In this document: positions 58,935 to 64,000 of the stretch, piece after piece
Position numbering within the stretch: position 1 is the stretch's first letter
Layout of the letters: each line of letters begins with the position of its first letter
Assembly (NCBI GenBank): GCA_037903355.1
Contig: JBAJFE010000027.1
Span: 310,001-374,000 of the forward strand
Reading direction: 5' to 3'
DNA length: 64,000 bases
Source: Trichuris trichiura
Taxonomy: Eukaryota; Nematoda; Enoplea; Trichinellida; Trichuridae
The notes under the pieces: generated by a model
Seen by the model: the letters and a program-made list of their open reading frames with translations, nothing else
Told to the model about the DNA's origin: nothing
Databases searched by the model: none
Translations under genes and position numbers: made by a program

Positions 58935-59477
58935 TGCTATTTTGAATGACTTTTGCAGCAAAATCATCGGTTCAGCTGCTGCAAAGGAGCACTTGGAGAA
59001 GCTTTCACAGGTTTCCCTACTTCGCCATCAGTACCTAATTAGTAGATCTAATAACTGTAAGCTAAGGCCAACGAAACTAAGCAGTACAGACAGCGACAGC
59101 AAAATGACATCGTTCAATATACGGCAAGATGAACCAATAGCGGAAAACAAAATCTGCAATAACAGAAGGCAGAGATCGCTAAAGAATTAATTGAACGGCA
59201 GCAAAATGAATAGAGGAGAAACAAATGGGCTGAATCAAGTGGAATAAAGTAACAACTGCAGCTGAAGCCCAGATAACTAATGGAAATGAATAGGAAAGCA
59301 AGGTTTGTACAAACTGCCACAATGTACAAGCGGTTGAGCAACGGCTATAAGTTCAGCGCGATGAAATGGGAATGTCGAACGAACGGCCGCAAACCTACGG
59401 CAGTAAAACGATAGAGATGGGCTAAGCGGGTTGAACATCAAACTAAAGGAGTTGAACGGTAGAAAATTAGCTTAATA
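58935..59477. other. No gene recognised
   Basis: A-rich sequence with imperfect GAACGG/GAAAT-like units, similar in style to 34.4-34.65 kb. No supported ORF. Confidence 0.4.
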
Positions 59478-59575
59478 CTGATTCCCAACGAAGTCCCCTG
59501 GGGGCCCGCGGGAGTCGAAGGGGGTCCTGAATGCTAAGGGGGCCCTTGGGGGTCCCCGGGTTGTGCCTGTACATT
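59478..59575 (+). mobile_element. hAT terminal fragment
   Basis: GATTCCCAACGAAGTCCCCT followed by GGGGGCCC-rich repeats resembles the right end of the hAT element at 45.5-45.65 kb, in opposite orientation. No partner end seen nearby. Confidence 0.5.
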
Positions 59576-59816
59576 CTTGTCTAATGTAACTTTTCTCGTG
59601 AAAACAGAGAGTAAGCAATTTCTGAATATCACGGAACATAACGGCAATACGGTTGATTGTATGGCCCGTTGATGGAATCTGAAAATAAACCGAAGCAAAT
59701 GCTCTACTATCCGGCGGGGCTGATCATAAAAACAACAGGTGGCACCCAGCCTTAGAAGGGAAAACATCTGGTCACACGATAACAACAGCTGCGGAATCTT
59801 GCCCGCTGGCCCTTAA

Positions 59817-62637
59817 TTACCTGATGTCGGACTTGTTATTCGGCACACTCCCCCTTGATGTGCAATCACAACAAGCGAATGTGCGAGGCTTGCGCATCTT
59901 TGCTGAGCGCCTTGGTTCCTGTTCCGGCGGGTCGTTGATCTGGCCGGAAGGCGTCTCTGTTGTTTCAGACCGCGTGGGGAAAGTAAGGATAATCTCGTCG
60001 TCCTGGCTGTTCTCCAATGCGCTCGTTGAGTCCACTGCTAGTGCAAGCGGACGTAGATCTCGAATATGGAGAGGGAGACCGTCGACCTCCACGGCCTGGC
60101 TTGATATAACGCCCGTCACGGTACCTGTCTGATATCGGCGGTCACACCGAACTCCTGCTGGCTTTACCCACACTGCGTCGCCGGCAATGTACGGGCTGTT
60201 CTCCTGCGACGTCTCTTTCGATGATACGTCTAACTGTCGAATCCTGACGGCGTACTTGTATACGCCGTTGGCCGGGGTTGCCTGCGAGGTTCGGTCATCA
60301 CGTGGCGTGATGTTGTATAAGTACACCGCCTCTTCTATCGATCAGTCCTTCTTCGCGGCTATGACCTTCACAGTGCGGTGACATCTTTCGACTATTCCGT
60401 TTCCTGATGGGACATGCGCGTACCTGAATCGCATGCGGACATCCCACCGGGCTGCCAGCTGAGCGAACGTCTTGCTGCGAAAAGCCGTGTCGTTATCTGT
60501 GAGCAATTCTACCGGAGCTCCACACTCATAGAAGACGGTCTCCAGTTGTTCTACCACGTCAGCGCTCGTTTGCAGCCTCAAGGGATGCTAAATGGAGAAT
60601 CGCGACGGTCCGCAATCGATGAGGGTTACGTATGGCCTTCCCCTGAAATGGGTGATATCCATCCCCAACCTCTGCCACACTCTTTCCACGTTCAGTTTCC
60701 CGTGCTTCTACTTCACAGGCGCGGGGTCAATGGACTGGCAAGCCTCACAGTTGGTGACATTTTGCCGAACTTGCTGCTTCGAAACAAACGGGCTGACCTG
60801 CCTGGTGAAATTGAGCGTTCACCTCAAGCCGGGATGACCTGCATTATGGTGAACCTTGGCAATGATCTGCTCGACGCTTGAGTCGACGGTTAGCGCGCAC
60901 GCATGCACTGACGTCTTGGACGATCCGGACCAGTGCTGCGGGATTCTTGTCAGCGCGTCAGATTTGTTGTCCGCGGACTTCACCAGCAAAATTTTCAGGT
61001 TCAGGCCGCATTCTTCAACCAGCGATAGCACGATGCCTATTCGTCTCCGTATGAGCATCTCGCTGGCGGCCTTAATTTTCAGCCTAGTTCTGCTTGACAG
61101 GCCATAGGAAATCCATCGATGGACTGTCGACGAGTCCGTCATGAGCTCAATGACGTTCATCTGCCATGATAAAGCCAGGTTGAGGCCCTTAATGACGGCA
61201 TCGAGCTCAGCCATATTTATGTGGCAGGCTTCACCCCGGCGAAGCCAGGCGGCGTCTTCCACGATAAAACCGCCGACCTCAACGGCTACACCGACGGCTA
61301 GAGAGATGGCATCCACCCAGACTCTCGCCCCATTGCCGGATACGTTCCATCCTCCTCTTGCCGGATCTCGAACCTTCACTTCAGCGCAGATCTCCCGGAG
61401 AAGCGCTCTTAACTCGTCATCGTCGTCAATAACCTCGTCCCAGCTCGCTGTGGCGTCATTGGCTTTCCTCTTGGCGAATGCAGTTGCGACTCGTAGCCAG
61501 CCGCAGACGGGGAGGTGACCAACTAGTTTCCCGCAGTAGGAGAATACGTCCCGGCGAGTTAATTGGTCTGGCACAATGGGAACTTGGTTGTCTCTCTTCC
61601 ACGTCATCTGATCGTGCTCGCGCCAAACTCTGAGGCCCAAGACTCGAGCTCCGTCAGCGACGCGCTCGTGAGCCCTGCATGACCGCCCATAACGCGCAAG
61701 GTGTTGTTCCACCTGGCAAGCTCCAACGACATCTTCATTCACCAGAAAGTCATAGATGTAGGCGGAGGTACCTTTTTCTACGTTCGGGTCCTGGGAGAGC
61801 ACGCACTTCACCACAGCCTTCATAGTCAACGGAGCCACGTTTAAGCCAAAGCCCAGGCGAGTCAGGCAATACCTGCGCCGTTTAAATACTACAGTCTGAT
61901 ACGGCCACAGGGATTTGTCAATGCCAGTCTGCAGGTATGCCTTGTTCAGGTCGATCACGGAAACATTTGCACCCTGCCGCCTCCACTCACGCAGTTTCTG
62001 GGCGCACACGTCGGAGTCAGCCGTGTGTGTCTCGATACAGTCGTTTAGCTCCCTGAAGTCCATCACGGGTCGCACCTTGCTCTTGTTCCGCTGAACGACT
62101 GCCATTAGAGGGACCAATCCTTTGGCCGCACCATACTTGCTTTCATCATATGGTACTAAGCAACCGTTTTGGATCCACGTCTCCAGTTCTTTTTCGTATG
62201 GTGCTCTGACCCCATCAGCTAGATGGTATTCCTTTGCGGTGTTCCGCTCTGCACCTTCTGACCATTTACATACGGCTGTCCAAGAACGCGTATCTGCACT
62301 ATACGACGCCGCGAAGTCACGCTCATCTAATTTGAGGCCCACATCAACGACTGGAGGTCCACATGGACAGCCTACATCAACGGCTGTGCAAGCCACGGAA
62401 CTTCTTAGTCCAAGTTGAACGCGCCTCTGATTGCCCACGATCACTCTCCCCAGAGCGGTAATTCCGTTCATGCCGAGGATGTAATCAAAGCCTAGCGGCT
62501 TCACGGGCGTCGCAATAATTCTTACCTCCATTGGAACCCCTTCGGTTGCTTGCAGACGCGTGGTGCTAGAGCCTTCGCACTGAAACTCTCTGCCATCAAC
62601 TGCTATCAGGCTTGTAGACTCTTTCCTCCATCTTTTG
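59817..62637 (-). pseudogene. Ty3/gypsy-like pol, cut by copia element 2
   Basis: Coding runs from 62637 to 59817. It starts inside the protease (PLGFDYILGMNGITALG), then reverse transcriptase: RPVMDFRELND, VSVIDLNKAYLQ, YCLTRLGFGLNVAPL, and YIYD at the catalytic site where the family has YIDD or YVDD. Next come RNase H-like motifs (VWVDAISLAVGV, ELMTDSSTVHRWI), the integrase zinc-finger start KVHHNAGHPGLR with CEACQ, core motifs (GMDITHF, LLTDNDTAF, PSGNGIVERCHR), and a C-terminal domain. Stops: TAG about 60595 and TGA about 60340, both at expected Trp codons. With YIYD and the stops it is dead. Its 5' part continues beyond the copia LTR, outside the window. Confidence 0.75.
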
Positions 62638-62818
62638 TGTTAGGACAAGGCATGCCCATCACGAGAAGCCTACGACGAGAGGAGCCTGAGAATCGTTTTA
62701 TCTTCTGCGTACAGTACCTAACCTGCTTTTAGTTAGTCGGTCATTCTAGTGTGTCTCTCAGTAGTGTTGCCTGTTCTTACAAGTAAAAGCTGTCCTACTC
62801 GCTCCCAAAATCCCAACA
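62638..62818 (+). repeat. Copia 2 5' LTR
   Basis: 181 bp, TGTTAGGACAAGGCATG to ATCCCAACA, nearly identical to 34694-34875. Confidence 0.93.
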
Positions 62819-62819
62819 A

Positions 62820-62834
62820 TGGTTATGGGCCCAG
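62820..62834 (+). promoter_or_regulatory. Primer-binding site of copia element 2
   Basis: TGGTTATGGGCCCAG, one base after the LTR; same initiator tRNA-Met match as in copia element 1. Confidence 0.85.
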
Positions 62835-62900
62835 CAGCATCGCCTCCGCGCCAGTGAGGGTGACGTACAATTGTAAGTGACTTCAAACCAAACCGTCATT

Positions 62901-64000
62901 ATGGTAATGTCGGCGGCGAGTGTGCCCACTGGCACAGCAGCAATAGCGAAGTTGAACGGACTCAACTACGCTACGTGGAGCTTCCAGATGAAGCTCGTGC
63001 TAATGGAATGTGACCTCTGGACCACGGTGCAACCAGGGGAAAATCGCCCAGACGCACAGTCCGTTGAAAAGTTACAATTGTACGAACCCCGCCAAGGAAG
63101 AGCGCTAGCCAAAATTTGCCTAGCGATTGGTGACGAGCAGCAGCAGCATGTGCAGCATTTGTCTTCGCCTAAGGAAGTTTGGGAAGAACTTCAGAAGCTT
63201 AATGCACCGAAGGACAGTAAATTTCGAGTGATTCAATTGAGGCGTCGGCTGTACTGCAAAAAATTGGAAAGCCATACAAGCATGGACAGCTATTTGGCAA
63301 CTATGAATCATTTGGTCACGGAGCTCGTGAGATAAGATAAGCGACGATGACATTGCGATGACAATCCTTTGTGGACTGTCGGATGACTGGGACAACGTTG
63401 TGTCTGCTATCTGCAATCTCCCAGCGTCATAATTCTCTTGTGCGACAGTGAAGCAGAGACTGCTAGCTGAGTCACAGAGAAGAAGCAATTGTCCGAGCAA
63501 AAACGCGAACGCTTTAGCCGCCAGAGATCCGGCTGCGACACGGCCGGCTGCAAAAAGTTCCGGAAGAGCAGATGTAACTTGCTACAAATGCTCGAAGAAA
63601 GGACACTACGCTAGGGAATGCAAGAGCAAACAAGGCCACTGGAAACAAGAAAAACGTGTTGCTGAAGACAGAAAAAGTCGAATGTTTCATTCGAACCTGT
63701 TTGCGTCTTGTGGAGCAGCGTCAGCAGAATTGACAGGTGCCTGGATCATTGATTCAGGGGCAACTCATCACATGTCGCCAGAAGCGCAATACTTCTCAAA
63801 GTGGGAGAGGAACTGTTTCTCCAACACGCACGTTCGAATCGCTGATGGATCAGCGTTACCGATAGCCAATGTTGGCACAGTTGTGGCGAAAATAAGCAGG
63901 AACAAAGGTCTCCTCAATGAATTTACTGCCAAAAACACTATATTCGTGCCAGGTATCCACAGTGGAGTCCTGTCTGTCGCCCAAATGGTAGAAAATGACC
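62901..64000 (+). pseudogene. Copia 2 gag and protease, partial
   Basis: Starts near ATG 62901 or 62907. Gag: AKLNGLNYATWSFQMKLVLM, LAKICLAIGDEQQQHV, WEELQKLN. A frame change near 63335 and a TAA near 63430 break it. The zinc knuckle CYKCSKKGHYAREC (about 63580) and the protease WIIDSGATHHMS (about 63750) follow, then NTIFVPGIHSGVLSVAQMVE at the window edge. Relation to copia element 1 is close at protein level, but LTRs differ. Breaks suggest a dead copy; the reverse transcriptase cannot be judged. Confidence 0.85.

Larger units (their letters stand above)
62638..64000 (+). mobile_element. Copia element 2, 5' half; runs off the window
   Basis: LTR 62638-62818, primer-binding site, then gag and protease. 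Inserted into the gypsy-like pol in opposite orientation. The preceding five bases TTTTG should be the target duplication; the other side lies outside the window. A solo LTR of the family is at 34.7 kb. Confidence 0.9.

Overview
The window is repeat-rich animal DNA. The host genes (ACAA2, INTS11, MRPL2, EIF1A, SRRD, TRIQK, ENDOU homologues) are metazoan. Almost every intron I can place is 45-69 bp long. Very short introns next to heavy transposon load fit a compact-intron invertebrate, perhaps a nematode or another small ecdysozoan, but the sequence alone does not settle the species.

Layout. 1-12 kb: a Penelope-like element (PLE) remnant, an orphan ORF, and a decayed Ty3/gypsy element whose RNase H is split by a full-length copia element (5106-9521, target duplication GTTAC). 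12-23 kb: dispersed repeats, a (CT)n tract, a Tigger transposase remnant and an hAT-type MITE; no host gene seen. 23.3-24.5 kb: an EndoU ribonuclease gene in five exons. 25-33 kb: Tigger/Jerky and pogo derivatives and a scrambled gypsy element. 33-36 kb: an hAT MITE and two solo LTRs. 36.0-39.3 kb: four host genes, SRRD > MRPL2 > TRIQK and convergent EIF1A. 40-45.7 kb: an hAT element with a broken transposase. 46.6-48.3 kb: a cluster of fold-back repeats. 49.4-53.4 kb: convergent ACAA2 (7 exons, 397 aa) and INTS11 (10 exons, 607 aa). 54.9-58.4 kb: a pogo element holding a Tigger element and two solo LTRs. 59.8-64 kb: a gypsy-like pol interrupted by a second copia element that leaves the window.

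The most striking signal is a population of short (about 140-340 bp) repeats, often fold-back. Seven are bounded by 10-14 bp direct repeats. Many carry a small RNA motif: outer stem, CTGANGAC, a covarying 5-bp hairpin, GAAAGCTH or GAAACGTA, outer stem. This is the layout of the minimal, dimer-type hammerhead ribozymes known from PLEs, and one copy lies just downstream of the PLE coding remnant. The arms also carry a conserved start-of-ORF peptide (MK..PV.) whose codons differ mostly at silent positions. I read these as non-autonomous pieces of PLE terminal repeats plus the first codons of the PLE ORF.
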